Counted from the first letter of the stretch, positions 1-8,516 are shown. The stretch is 64,000 nt of DNA from Streptomyces albus subsp. albus (GCF_000725885.1 NZ_JODR01000002.1:248001-312000), one strand, 5' to 3'. Numbers and translations are program-made. Notes: generated from the letters alone by a model not told the origin.

Positions 1-65
1 AGCTCGGTCGCCGCTTCAGCCCCGGCCGAGCCCGCTCGCCACCGACCCGCACTGGGGAAAAGCAC

Positions 66-1025
66 ATGCCCATGATCAACGCCGCGCTCGTGGAGTCCTT
101 CGACGAGCCGCCGCACTTCCGCTCCATCCCCGCCCCCGAGGCCGCCCCCGGCCAGGAAGTGGTGGACGTCCTCGCCGTCGGCGTGCACCCCGCCACCCGG
201 GGCATCGCCGCCGGCAAGCACTACACGAGCCCCAAGGAACTGCCCGCCCCGGCCGGTGCCGACGCAGTCGTCCGCCGCGCGGACGGCAGCCTCGCGTACG
301 TCATGGTGCTGGGCGCCGGCTCCCTGGCCGAGCGCATCGTCATCGATCCGGCCACCGCCATCCCGCTCCCGGACGGAGCCGATCCGGCGCTGCTGGCCGC
401 GACCATGAACCCCGCCCTGTCCTCCTGGTGTGCGCTGCGCACCCGAGCGGACTTCCGGGCCGGGCAGTCCGTCCTGGTGCACGGCGCGACCGGCAACGCC
501 GGCTCGATGGCCGTCAAGGTGGCCAAGCACCTCGGTGCCGAACGAGTGATCGCCGCCGGACGCAACCGCACCCGCCTCGACGGCCTCACCAGCGAGGGCG
601 CGGACGAGATCGTCCAGCTCACCCCCGACCAGGACGCCACCGCAGCCGCGCTCGCCGGCGCCGCCGCAGAGGTCGACGTGGTCCTCGACTACGTATGGGG
701 GCCGCCCACCGAACTCGCCATGCGCGCCGTCCTCGAAGCACGCACCCAGCACACCCGCCCCCTCGACTGGGTCCAGGTCGGCGGCATGGGCGGAGACTCG
801 ATCACCCTGTCCGGGCACGCCCTGCGCTCCAACGCGTTCCGCATCCTGGGCAGCGGCTTCGGCCAGGTGGACATGCAGGTCATCCAGCGCGAGCTGACCG
901 AGCTGGCCGCCGCGGTCGCCGCGGGCGGCATGGCCGTGCGCCCCCATCCGTTCCCGCTCGACCAGGTCGAGGCGGCGTGGGCCCACAAGGACGCACCCGG
1001 CGAGCGCACCGTCATCCTGCTGTGA
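66..1025 (+). CDS. Quinone oxidoreductase-like protein (MDR superfamily)
   Basis: The 319-residue product has the medium-chain dehydrogenase/reductase layout: an N-terminal catalytic domain, then a Rossmann fold with the loop VLVHGATGNAGSMAV at residues 136-150, typical of NADPH-dependent quinone or zeta-crystallin-like oxidoreductases. The Cys/His ligands of the zinc-dependent branch are not apparent, so a zinc-independent reductase is likely. ATG at 66 follows a weak purine stretch; ATG at 72 is an alternative. The gene converges on the phenylpropanoid operon, whose last gene ends 90 bases away on the other strand, so a shared role is possible but not shown. The substrate is unknown. Confidence 0.8.
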   Translation: MPMINAALVESFDEPPHFRSIPAPEAAPGQEVVDVLAVGVHPATRGIAAGKHYTSPKELPAPAGADAVVRRADGSLAYVMVLGAGSLAERIVIDPATAIPLPDGADPALLAATMNPALSSWCALRTRADFRAGQSVLVHGATGNAGSMAVKVAKHLGAERVIAAGRNRTRLDGLTSEGADEIVQLTPDQDATAAALAGAAAEVDVVLDYVWGPPTELAMRAVLEARTQHTRPLDWVQVGGMGGDSITLSGHALRSNAFRILGSGFGQVDMQVIQRELTELAAAVAAGGMAVRPHPFPLDQVEAAWAHKDAPGERTVILL

Positions 1026-1115
1026 CGCCCACGCCACCGCCGGCCCGGCCCGGTGTCCGGGCGCCCGCCTTCCGGCACAGGGCACGGACCACGATGCGTG
1101 CCCTCGTGCCGGCCG

Positions 1116-1625
1116 TCACGGAAAGCCGCGCGGGGCACCGTCGATGACGGTTTCGTCGTCAGGTCCCACGTTCTCGATCAGGGTGATGTCCGAGAACTCG
1201 GCGACGACATGAATCGGGTACGTGGGCCCTTCGTCGCGGTAGGCGTACATGCGGTCCAGGTGGTCGTTCTGGAAAAGGACGGTGCGTTCGGGGTGTTGGG
1301 CGACCCAGCGCGGAAAGAAGATGACGCCGTGGGAAATCCGCGCGGCCGGCACCAGGGTGACGCACACCGATGTACCGGTGGGTTCGCTCCAGGAAATCTT
1401 GTACACGCCCTCGGTGAGAGCGACGAGGTCGACTTCCTGGTTCTTGACCCAGCGGCCACCGACCATGCCGCTGTGAATGCGGTAATCAATGGTCGTGGCG
1501 TTCTTGATGTACATCTCGTAGCGCCAGCCATTGGCGTAGGTGTATTCGACCCTACGGCCGATGATGCCTTCGATGTCCTTTTCGCCTGCCGTGCTGCTGG
1601 GAGGGAATATCGCTTGATGCGTCAT
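1116..1625 (-). CDS. padC: Phenolic acid decarboxylase
   Basis: The 169-residue product matches the small calycin-fold phenolic acid decarboxylases, which convert p-coumaric, caffeic or ferulic acid to the 4-vinylphenol plus CO2 without a cofactor. Family signatures are plain: [15 protein letters not shown] with the paired active-site tyrosines, [15 protein letters not shown] with the substrate-binding arginine, SWSEPTGT with the catalytic glutamate, then FFPRWV.QHPE and FQNDHLD. Known family members need a free para-hydroxyl, because the reaction goes through a quinone methide. It is the last gene of the minus-strand operon, 30 bases after the O-methyltransferase, and takes the cinnamic acids the upstream lyase would make. 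Confidence 0.88.
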   Translation of the reverse strand: MTHQAIFPPSSTAGEKDIEGIIGRRVEYTYANGWRYEMYIKNATTIDYRIHSGMVGGRWVKNQEVDLVALTEGVYKISWSEPTGTSVCVTLVPAARISHGVIFFPRWVAQHPERTVLFQNDHLDRMYAYRDEGPTYPIHVVAEFSDITLIENVGPDDETVIDGAPRGFP

Positions 1626-1655
1626 ACGGAACTCCGGTGAACGGGCGCCGGACGG

Positions 1656-2690
1656 TCAGGGTTTGCGGGCGATCACGCCTGCATTGGCGGTGGGTGCTTG
1701 CACGCGGGTGACGTGGATGTCGGTGAAGCCCGTCTCGGCGAGCCAGTCGGTGAGTTCGGCGGCTGTGAAGCCGCGGCCCCAGGTTTCCACCTGCATCGCA
1801 AGACCCATCAGGGCGGCGTCGAGCGGGCCGTCCTCGTCATCGTCGATCAACAGCTCGGCGATGACGAGCCGGCCGTTCGAGGGCAGGGCGGTGAAAGACC
1901 TGGTGAGCAATTCGCGGCACCGGGAGTCGGGCCAGTCGTGCAGGACGGAGGAGAACAGGTGGGTGTCGTAGCCTCCGGGGAAGCACGTGTCGGCGAAGAA
2001 GTCACCGGGGACCGTGGTGATGCGGTCCCCGAGGTCCGCTTGGTCGATCTTCTTCTGCGTGAGCTCGCACACGTGGGGCAGGTCGTAGACGGCCGCCCGC
2101 AGCGAGGGGTGCATACGGCACAGCTCGATGTCCCAGGCGGCGCCGCCTCCCCCCACGTCGAGCAGCGCGTGCGCCTGTGTCAGGTCGATCCGGGAGCCGA
2201 GCGCACGCGCGGTGACGGCGGAGACTGCCGTCATCGCCTCCCAGAACGTCTCCAGCATGACGGGGTCGGCATTGTCGAAAAGGGAGTTCTGCTCGTCCGG
2301 GTCCCAGGCGGTGGGTCGGTCGTGGCGCAGGGCGTCGTGCAGACGCATCCACCCGGGGTAGTCATGGCGGTCGAGCATCTCGACCCAGCCGCCGAAGTAG
2401 GCGGGACTGGTGCGCACGAGGTGACGCTGTGAGAGCGGGGTGTTGAAACACTTCTCGCCGACGCGGGTCAGCAGCCCGAGTGCCGCACAGGCAGCCAGGA
2501 GTGACCGGGTGGGGCGGGCGGAGGTGCCGAGCTTGCCGGCCAGTTCGGCGCACGTCGCACCGGGGTGGGCGGCCAGGGTGCCGAAGAGGTCCAGATCCAG
2601 TGCGGTGGACAGCGTCTTGGACACCCAGAGGCCGGAAGCCAGCTCCATGATGCGCTGCGGTCCCTCCGCCTCAGGAAGCGAATCCGTCAT
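1656..2690 (-). CDS. SAM-dependent O-methyltransferase (HIOMT/small-molecule type)
   Basis: The 344-residue product has an N-terminal winged-helix dimerisation domain (residues about 10-95) and a class I methyltransferase domain. The SAM loop reads LLDVGGGGAAWDIEL and the catalytic motif SSVLHDWPD holds the usual general-base histidine. This is the architecture of plant and bacterial phenol O-methyltransferases. It overlaps the upstream fusion gene by four bases (ATGA), so translation is coupled. Within the operon it is the second methyltransferase. I infer it methylates the para-hydroxyl of a vinylphenol or other phenolic intermediate, because the fused methyltransferase looks like the catechol type; the sequence does not prove the substrate. 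Confidence 0.85.
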   Translation of the reverse strand: MTDSLPEAEGPQRIMELASGLWVSKTLSTALDLDLFGTLAAHPGATCAELAGKLGTSARPTRSLLAACAALGLLTRVGEKCFNTPLSQRHLVRTSPAYFGGWVEMLDRHDYPGWMRLHDALRHDRPTAWDPDEQNSLFDNADPVMLETFWEAMTAVSAVTARALGSRIDLTQAHALLDVGGGGAAWDIELCRMHPSLRAAVYDLPHVCELTQKKIDQADLGDRITTVPGDFFADTCFPGGYDTHLFSSVLHDWPDSRCRELLTRSFTALPSNGRLVIAELLIDDDEDGPLDAALMGLAMQVETWGRGFTAAELTDWLAETGFTDIHVTRVQAPTANAGVIARKP

Positions 2691-4330
2691 GAGCGCGCCT
2701 CCTTCTCGTCGTCACGCTTGCGACTCAGGGTCAGGCCGTCGGCGATGGGGAGCATCACGTTCTCGACGCGGGGATCGTCCTGGACGTGCGCGTTGAAGCT
2801 CCGGATGGCCCCGGCGTTTCCGGTGGCGTGCGGGTCGGCCGCATCACCGGCGTAGAACACGTTGTCGGCCAGGAGTACGCCTCCGGGACGGACCCGAGGG
2901 AGCAGTTCCTCCCAGTAGTCCCGGTAGGAGGGCTTGTCGGCGTCGATGAAGGCCAGGTCGAAGGACGGCTCCTCCGGAAGGGAGCGCAGAGTCTCCAGGG
3001 CCGGACCCAGACGCAGCTCGATGCGGTCGGCGACGCCTGCCCGCTCCCATGCGTCCTGGGCGATGCCGGTCCACTCCGTGGTTTTGTCGCAGGTGATGAC
3101 GCGGCCGTCGGGAGGGGCACCCAGCGCCAGCGCGAGGGCCGAACAGCCCGTGAAGGTACCGATGTCGATGATGTCGCGGGCGGCGGTCAGCTTGGTGAGC
3201 AGGGTCAGGAACACCGCCTGCTCGTGGGGAATCCGCATCTCGGCGACTGTCCCCAGGGCCTCGGTGTGCTCCATGAGGTCTCGCTGGACGCGGCTGGGTG
3301 CCATCGTGTGGCTGACCAGGTAGCGGTGCAGAGCGGGGGTCATGGGCACGGTCTTCGCTTCGTCGGTCAGGATCGTCATGGCACCTCCCATGTGTGCGCC
3401 GGGGCCGAGGGGAACGGACGCGGAAGACGTCAGGTGGCCGGCCAGTTCCGTGAAGAGGCCGACGGCGGAGCCGAGCAGGGCGTCGAGGTCTGTCCGGTGC
3501 TGCGCGGCGACCCGGGGCGGCTGTTCCAGGTCGTTCAGGCCGTAGGTGCGGATGTCGCACACGACGCGGACCAGCCGCCTCACGGCCTGGGCGATGAACG
3601 CCTGCTCGCAGACGGGCGCGCGCCGCACGCGGAAGAAGTCGTCGATGACCTCGCACTCGGCCTCCGTCGGCTGCGAGCCTGCGTGCCTCCCGGCCTGCTG
3701 GAGCAGCGACTGTCCGCCGGGCACGAGCTTGCCCGCGACAGCCATGTGGACGTGGTGGCTGCGTTTGACCGCCGCCTTGAGCGGAGCCAGCACCGATGCC
3801 GGGCAGGTGGCCCGCGCCTGGCGCAGCAGCCCGGTGAGGGCCATGTGGTCCCTGTGCCACTCACCGCTCAACGCGGGGTCGTGGGCCGCCATGTCGGCCC
3901 GCACTGTCGCCGCGTAGCGTGCGGCCGAGCAGCTGCCCGTGTAAAGGAACAACAGCGTGTAGATGTCGTACAGCCGTGCGGCGCGGTCAGCGGCGTCGCG
4001 GGCGGACGTGCGGACGAGCTCCCGCAGGGTGGGCTGGAGCAGCCGCCAGACGCTGAAGGCCAGTTGATGGCCTACGAGCCAGCGGTGGCGCATACGGGCA
4101 TCGGGGTCCGACGGTGGCCGTTCCGCGGGGGGCGCGGGCCCGTGCGCGACTCGGGTGAGAAGCCTCAGGTCGTCCTCGATCCGCTGGGCGGCACGCGTGC
4201 AGGCCCCGCCCGGGCAGCGGCGACAGGTGGTGAACTCCTCATCCGGACGCGGCAGCGTCAGCAGCACCTCGTCGGCAGCGGCACTGCAAGTGCCCGTGGG
4301 GAAGTACCGATCGGTGGGCTGTCCCGTCAC
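2687..4330 (-). CDS. Probable heme-dependent tyrosine hydroxylase fused to catechol O-methyltransferase
   Basis: A 547-residue two-domain protein. Residues about 318-540 form a CCoAOMT/catechol-type methyltransferase: SAM loop IIDIGTFTGCSALALA and metal-site motif FDLAFIDADKPSYRDYW, then GGVLLADNVFY. Residues about 1-305 are all-helical and resemble the SfmD/LmbB2/TyrH heme-dependent tyrosine 3-hydroxylases: an YDIYTLLFLYTGSCS...SGEWHRD block, His88 in GHQLAFSVW, and the cluster SHHVHM at 191-196. From memory, characterised TyrH uses distal His88 and axial His196, so spacing fits. Cysteines 36, 39 and 44 near the N-terminus are unexplained. No stop separates the domains; ATGs at residues 314 and 318 could be an internal start. 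The N-terminal assignment is inference, the C-terminal one firm. Confidence 0.75.
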   Translation of the reverse strand: MTGQPTDRYFPTGTCSAAADEVLLTLPRPDEEFTTCRRCPGGACTRAAQRIEDDLRLLTRVAHGPAPPAERPPSDPDARMRHRWLVGHQLAFSVWRLLQPTLRELVRTSARDAADRAARLYDIYTLLFLYTGSCSAARYAATVRADMAAHDPALSGEWHRDHMALTGLLRQARATCPASVLAPLKAAVKRSHHVHMAVAGKLVPGGQSLLQQAGRHAGSQPTEAECEVIDDFFRVRRAPVCEQAFIAQAVRRLVRVVCDIRTYGLNDLEQPPRVAAQHRTDLDALLGSAVGLFTELAGHLTSSASVPLGPGAHMGGAMTILTDEAKTVPMTPALHRYLVSHTMAPSRVQRDLMEHTEALGTVAEMRIPHEQAVFLTLLTKLTAARDIIDIGTFTGCSALALALGAPPDGRVITCDKTTEWTGIAQDAWERAGVADRIELRLGPALETLRSLPEEPSFDLAFIDADKPSYRDYWEELLPRVRPGGVLLADNVFYAGDAADPHATGNAGAIRSFNAHVQDDPRVENVMLPIADGLTLSRKRDDEKEARS

Positions 4331-5859
4331 AGGTCCTCCCCGTCGGTCGGTTCGGTGCCGGCCATGCCGTCGAGGAGAGCGGCGGCGCGACGTACGTCGG
4401 CGTCCAGAGGGCGGTCCCTGTCGATGGGCGGAATCTCCTCACTGATCACGTCGAGGGCCTGGGCGCACAGTGGTGCTGTCGGCTTGCGGGTTCCCACATG
4501 CGCGGCCTGGCGCAGGGCGACGGCGAGGGACCCGTGCAGGAGCCGCAGCTTCATGGCGAGGTCCAGGGCGTTGAGCGCAGCCTGCGTGCCGAACGGGACG
4601 ACGTCCTGGTTGTGGAGGTTCGTCGGCAGGCTCTGGGCCGAGGCCGGTGTGGCGGCGCGACGCATCGAGGCGATGACTGCGGTGGCCGCGAGTTGTACGC
4701 CCTGCAGGGCGTGTTGACGCCCCGGCTCGGGCGCCAGCATGGGCGGGAGATCCCCGTTGCGGCGAGGATCGATGAGCAGGTCGAGTTGCCGCTCGGCCAG
4801 GTTGCCGAGCTGTACGGCGGTCAAGGCGAGCGCGTCCCCGCTGAACGCGGCCGGCTGGCCGAAGAAGTTGCCGCCGTGCGCGATCATCTCCTGCTCCGCG
4901 AAGAACAGCGGGTTGTCGCTGACGGCGTTGATGTCGTCGTGCATCACGGCTGCGCAATGCTCCACCGATGAGGCCGCGGCGCCGATCAGCTGAGGAGCGC
5001 AGCGGATGCTGTAGGGCTCTTGCAGCCCGCGTGTGCCCGACGGCACGAGGCCCTTGAGCAGCCGGTTGAGACGTTCACCCGCCAGGGCCACATGCGGGTG
5101 TCCGAAGGCGGTGAGCAGCCCGGCGTCCGCGAACGCGGCCGAGCAGCCCAGCACGTCCACGAGCAGCGCCACGAGCAGCAGCGCACTGTGCAGGGACCTC
5201 CGCAGGGAGGACACGGCCAGGGCACCCGCACCCGCGGTCAGGGACGTTCCGTTGACCAGGGCCAGCGCGTCACGCCCGTCGAGCCGCACCGGCTTCAGAC
5301 CCAGCCGCGCCAGAGCCTCACCGGCGGTAAGACGCTCCCCGTCGGCATAGGCGTGGCCGTGCCCCTGGAGTGCGCGGGCCAGATAGGCGAGCGGAATCAG
5401 ATCGCCGCTCGCCCCGAGCGACCCCAGGCTCGGCACAGCAGGCGCGAATGTTGTGTTCAGGGCATGTGCCAGCCCTTCCACGACATCGAGCGACACCCCG
5501 GATCGGCCCTGGCACAGCGAACGCAGCCGTACGAGCATCGCCGCCCGCACGACCGAGGGCTCCAGGTCGGCTCCTTGTCCTGCGACGAGGTGGTTGAGCG
5601 CGTTCTCGCACTGCTCCGTCGTGGTCTCGCGCCCACGGAAACCGACCAGCGGGCCGAATCCGGTCGTCGCCCCGTACACGGCCCGACCGCTCTCCAGGCT
5701 GCGGAACACGAAATCGCGACACGTGTGAATGCGGTCACGCACGTTTTCATCGATCAGAATTCTCATCGGCTCACGCACCCGGTCCACGTCGCGCAGACGG
5801 AGTGCCGAACCGGGGGATATCCGCAGCACCGGCCCGGATTCGCTGGCCAGCGAAGTCAC
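4327..5859 (-). CDS. Aromatic amino acid ammonia-lyase, probably tyrosine ammonia-lyase
   Basis: Member of the MIO-dependent histidine/phenylalanine/tyrosine ammonia-lyase family. From the GTG at 5859 the product is 510 residues, a usual family length. The MIO triad Ala-Ser-Gly is at 150-152 (GSLGASGDLIPLA) and the catalytic tyrosine in VYGATTGFG is Tyr62. The selectivity position reads His90-Leu91 (ALNHLVAGQG), as in bacterial tyrosine lyases, instead of Ser-His (HAL) or Phe-Leu (PAL). HAL's characteristic glutamate is Gln in GGNFFGQPAAF. The start follows GGAGG by five bases; ATG 5871 is an alternative but has no Shine-Dalgarno. First gene of the operon; expected product p-coumarate, or caffeate/ferulate from DOPA analogues. 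A tyrosine aminomutase is the main alternative. Confidence 0.87.
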   Translation of the reverse strand: MTSLASESGPVLRISPGSALRLRDVDRVREPMRILIDENVRDRIHTCRDFVFRSLESGRAVYGATTGFGPLVGFRGRETTTEQCENALNHLVAGQGADLEPSVVRAAMLVRLRSLCQGRSGVSLDVVEGLAHALNTTFAPAVPSLGSLGASGDLIPLAYLARALQGHGHAYADGERLTAGEALARLGLKPVRLDGRDALALVNGTSLTAGAGALAVSSLRRSLHSALLLVALLVDVLGCSAAFADAGLLTAFGHPHVALAGERLNRLLKGLVPSGTRGLQEPYSIRCAPQLIGAAASSVEHCAAVMHDDINAVSDNPLFFAEQEMIAHGGNFFGQPAAFSGDALALTAVQLGNLAERQLDLLIDPRRNGDLPPMLAPEPGRQHALQGVQLAATAVIASMRRAATPASAQSLPTNLHNQDVVPFGTQAALNALDLAMKLRLLHGSLAVALRQAAHVGTRKPTAPLCAQALDVISEEIPPIDRDRPLDADVRRAAALLDGMAGTEPTDGEDL

Positions 5860-6302
5860 GCACACCTCCATACAGACAACAGGGAGAGCCGAGAGCCCCG
5901 CACCTGGCGGGCCCTCGTTCCGTGGCGTGGAATTGCCCGTACTCGGGGCATCGCCCGTACTCTTCTGCATGGTGACAACGGAAAAAACCGCGTCGGAACC
6001 CCAGACTGCCACCGGATGCGTGAACACGTTGAAAGCGCACGCCGCTGCCCGGTGAACTCGGTTGACGGTCCCCTACAACAGGCCGACCCGTCACTCCGCG
6101 CAGGCGGTCCGGGACGGTCGGGCCGTCCAACCCCGACCGGCGCACGTCACCTTCGAAATGCCGTGCGTTGTCGCCTCACCGGAGGCTCCGGCGGTCCCGG
6201 GCATCTTCGAAGACCGGGTGAATTCACTGCGGTCGGATCTCGTCGGGAACGCGCAGGTTCTTGTTGTCCGGGGGGGGGGAAGGGATGGGGCTCCCTGACA
6301 AA
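5860..6302. other. Non-coding stretch upstream of the lyase operon
   Basis: About 440 bases between the divergently placed lyase operon start and the DUF397 terminator. I see no convincing gene. It must carry the minus-strand promoter of the lyase operon, but I could not pick a clear -35/-10 pair or operator by eye. A run of ten G occupies 6270-6279. Confidence 0.5.
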
Positions 6303-6345
6303 ACAGGGCGTGGACCCGCTCATCGCGAGCGGACCCACGCCCTGT
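6303..6345 (-). terminator. Intrinsic terminator of the DUF397/XRE operon
   Basis: Stem arms 6303-6321 and 6327-6345 pair over 11 bp, a 2x2 internal mismatch, then 6 bp, with a five-base loop. On the minus strand the hairpin is followed by a T-rich stretch (GTTTTGTC), as in a Rho-independent terminator. It sits 28 bases after the last DUF397 gene. Confidence 0.8.
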
Positions 6346-6372
6346 CCGGGTCCGGGAGCAGAACGCCGTGCC

Positions 6373-6564
6373 TCAGCGCTCCGAGGCGAACCGTACGAAC
6401 TCGCCCCAGCCCTCACGGCTCACCGCGAACGGCTGACGGGACACGTCCTTCGAGTCCCGCACCTGAACCGCCTGTTCAGCGAACGCGACCTCCACACAGC
6501 TGTCGCCCTGGGTGCCGCTGTAGGTGGACTTGAACCAAGCAAGTGTCGTTGTACCGCTGCTCAT
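6373..6564 (-). CDS. DUF397 protein, copy 3
   Basis: A 63-residue DUF397 protein. Family features are the start ...LAWFKSTYSG, the block GDSCVEVAFAEQAVQVRDSKD and the end W.EFVRFASER. In actinomycetes DUF397 proteins are partners of XRE-DUF5753 regulators and act as small modulators or toxin-antitoxin-like partners. It is the third and most promoter-distal of three nearly identical tandem copies. Differences from its siblings include Thr-Thr-Thr in place of Ala/Glu near the N-terminus and Gln for His in the AEQAVQV block. Confidence 0.9.
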   Translation of the reverse strand: MSSGTTTLAWFKSTYSGTQGDSCVEVAFAEQAVQVRDSKDVSRQPFAVSREGWGEFVRFASER

Positions 6565-6584
6565 GGCAACCCTCCCAGGCGGCC

Positions 6585-6776
6585 TCAGCCCTCCGAGACG
6601 AACCGCACGAACTCGCCCCAGCCCTCACGGCCCACCGCGAACGGCTGACGGGACACATCCTTCGAGTCCCGCACGTGGACGGCCCGCTCGGCGAACGCAA
6701 CCTCCACGCAGTCGTCGCCCTGGCTACCGCTGTAGCTCGACTTGAACCAAGCAAGTTCCGCCGTACCACTGCTCAT
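6585..6776 (-). CDS. DUF397 protein, copy 2
   Basis: A 63-residue DUF397 paralogue with SSYSGSQGDDCVEVAFAE and VHVRDSKDVSRQPFAV. It lies 20 bases after the end of copy 1 and repeats it with a period of 211-212 bases, including the short spacers, so the array arose by tandem duplication. It differs from its siblings by Asp for Ser before the conserved Cys and by a FVSEG C-terminus. Expected to act with the regulator at 6984-7892. Confidence 0.9.
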   Translation of the reverse strand: MSSGTAELAWFKSSYSGSQGDDCVEVAFAERAVHVRDSKDVSRQPFAVGREGWGEFVRFVSEG

Positions 6777-6795
6777 GCCTCACCTCGCAGACACT

Positions 6796-6987
6796 TCAAC
6801 GCTCCGACGCGAACCGCACGAACTCCCCCCAGCTCTCACGGCTCACCGCGAACGGCTGACGGGACACGTCCTTCGAGTCCCGCACGTGAACCGCATGTTC
6901 AGCGAACGCAACCTCCACGCAACTGTCGCCGTCGCTGCCGCTGTAACTGGACTTGAACCAGGCGAGATCCGCCGTACCGCTGCTCAT
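6796..6987 (-). CDS. DUF397 protein, copy 1
   Basis: A 63-residue DUF397 protein, the copy closest to the regulator. Its ATG overlaps the regulator's stop codon (ATGA, 6984-6987), so the two are translationally coupled, the usual layout of an XRE-DUF5753/DUF397 pair. Contains SSYSGSDGDSCVEVAFAE and VHVRDSKDVSRQPFAV. Two further copies follow on the same strand. Confidence 0.92.
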   Translation of the reverse strand: MSSGTADLAWFKSSYSGSDGDSCVEVAFAEHAVHVRDSKDVSRQPFAVSRESWGEFVRFASER

Positions 6988-7892
6988 AGCTCTCCTCGCA
7001 GTCGCTCCAGCAGGGCCCGTGATTCTTTGGGGCTCAGGGCCTGCGAGCGCAGTGTGTCATAGCGCTGACAGAGGAGTCTCACCTCTTTCCGGTCCGAGAT
7101 AAGCCGCCCGTTCCGCTGTCCTTCGGAGTAGCAGAGCCGCTGGCCCGCCGGGGTCTCCAGGATCTGTACCGGCCCGTCCATGCACGCATGCAACCCTGTC
7201 TGCAGCGGGACCACCTGGAGCGTGACATTGCGCGGAGCACTGCGCGCGAGTACCTCGCCCACCAGCTCACGCATCACGTCCGCATCACCGAACCGCCGCC
7301 GGAACACGTGCTCTTCGACGATGAAACTGAACGGCACCTTCGGCCGCTCCCTCATCATTGCCTGCCGCTCGATTCGGGCGGCAAGCTGTGCCTCCATCTC
7401 CTCGTCCGTCCGCAGCGGAATCGTGCCGTCGAACACCGCCCGCGCGTACGCCTCCGACTGCAACAGTCCCGGTACCAGTCGGCACTCGTACGTGCACAGG
7501 CTCACGGCCTTGCGTTCCAGTCGTGCCCAGCGCCGGAACCACGCCGCGAGGCCCACCTCGCCCCGGGTGAGGTGGCGAGCCGCCTTGCGCAAGGCTCCGG
7601 TTTCACCCAGCGCCGCTTCCGCACGCTCGACGAAGTCGTCGTCCGGCATGCGCCGGCCCAGTTCGACGGATTCCACGGTGTGTTTGGAGAACTGGACGCG
7701 GGTGGCCAGTTCCGCGCGGCTGAGCCCGGCGTGCTCGCGGAGGGCCTGGACTACCGCTCCGAACGTGCGCAGACTGTCCGAGGGGTGCGGTTCCCGTTCC
7801 CACTCCCCCGCCGGGGCCGTCCCCTCGTCGGTGTCCAAGCCACCGTCCCCGGCTCGTTCGCTGCCGTTGGCGCCCCCATCGGTGATCTCCAT
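6984..7892 (-). CDS. XRE-family regulator with DUF5753 (Scr1 type)
   Basis: A 302-residue protein. An acidic, probably disordered N-terminus of about 35 residues precedes a helix-turn-helix (ALREHAGLSRAELATRVQFSKHTVESVE, split over two helices) and a long DUF5753 domain (WFRRWARLERKAVSL..., LVPGLLQSEAYARAVF). Such proteins bind DNA and are modulated by DUF397 partners, three of which follow. ATG at 7892 is preceded by GGAGGGGG at good spacing; ATG at 7913 would add seven residues. It is divergent from an anti-sigma-type ATPase at 8061, a common pairing in streptomycetes. Confidence 0.9.
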   Translation of the reverse strand: MEITDGGANGSERAGDGGLDTDEGTAPAGEWEREPHPSDSLRTFGAVVQALREHAGLSRAELATRVQFSKHTVESVELGRRMPDDDFVERAEAALGETGALRKAARHLTRGEVGLAAWFRRWARLERKAVSLCTYECRLVPGLLQSEAYARAVFDGTIPLRTDEEMEAQLAARIERQAMMRERPKVPFSFIVEEHVFRRRFGDADVMRELVGEVLARSAPRNVTLQVVPLQTGLHACMDGPVQILETPAGQRLCYSEGQRNGRLISDRKEVRLLCQRYDTLRSQALSPKESRALLERLRGEL

Positions 7893-8060
7893 GCGCCACC
7901 CCCTCCGTTCCACCCATCGACGGCTTCTCGCAGCCGTCTCGTCAACGACTCACAGTGACGCTCCGTTCCGCGTACCGTCCACCCCCTGTGCCCGTACGCT
8001 CACTCCGCGTACGTGGTGCCGCGCTCGCTTTCGCTGATCCGCGCGCGCCACGCTGACGCC

Positions 8061-8516
8061 ATGAACCAGCCATTTCCCCAACTCAGCGCCGGTTGTTGCC
8101 ACACCTTCGCGCAGTTGCTGTCGTCCACCCGGCGCGGGGCCCGGCTCGCCCGGCTGCTCAGCGTGACGCAGCTTCAGGAGTGGGGTGCTCCGCAGAGCAT
8201 TACAGAGCGTGCTGAACTTGTCGTCGCGGAGCTTGCGGCCAACGCGGCCCTGCACGGGCGCGTCCCCGGGCGCAGCTTCCGGCTGACGCTCGTCTTCGAT
8301 CCGCCGGCCGGCCGCCTCCGCGTGGAAGTCACCGACGCGCGCGGGGAGTTGTACCCGCAGGTCCCTCCGCCACAGGCCGCGTCCGGCGTACCGCGCACGA
8401 GCGGGTACGGTCTGTCGCTCGTGGCCGCGCTCGCCGACCACTGGGACACCGTCCCCCACCCGCCGAGCGGCAAGACTGTCCGGGCGGTGCTCTGCGCACC
8501 ACCCGGTGCTCGTTGA
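8061..8516 (+). CDS. Anti-sigma-type ATP-binding protein (RsbW-like HATPase)
   Basis: A 151-residue stand-alone HATPase domain of the kind found beside XRE-DUF5753 regulators. The N box reads ELVVAELAANAALHG and the G box SGYGLSLVAALADHW. Some relatives are serine kinases acting on anti-sigma antagonists; for most, function is unknown. ATG at 8061 (MNQPFPQL) fits the family better than an upstream in-frame ATG at 8013, which would add a basic 16-residue extension. The 168 bases to the divergent regulator hold both promoters; I could not define them. Confidence 0.82.
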   Translation: MNQPFPQLSAGCCHTFAQLLSSTRRGARLARLLSVTQLQEWGAPQSITERAELVVAELAANAALHGRVPGRSFRLTLVFDPPAGRLRVEVTDARGELYPQVPPPQAASGVPRTSGYGLSLVAALADHWDTVPHPPSGKTVRAVLCAPPGAR

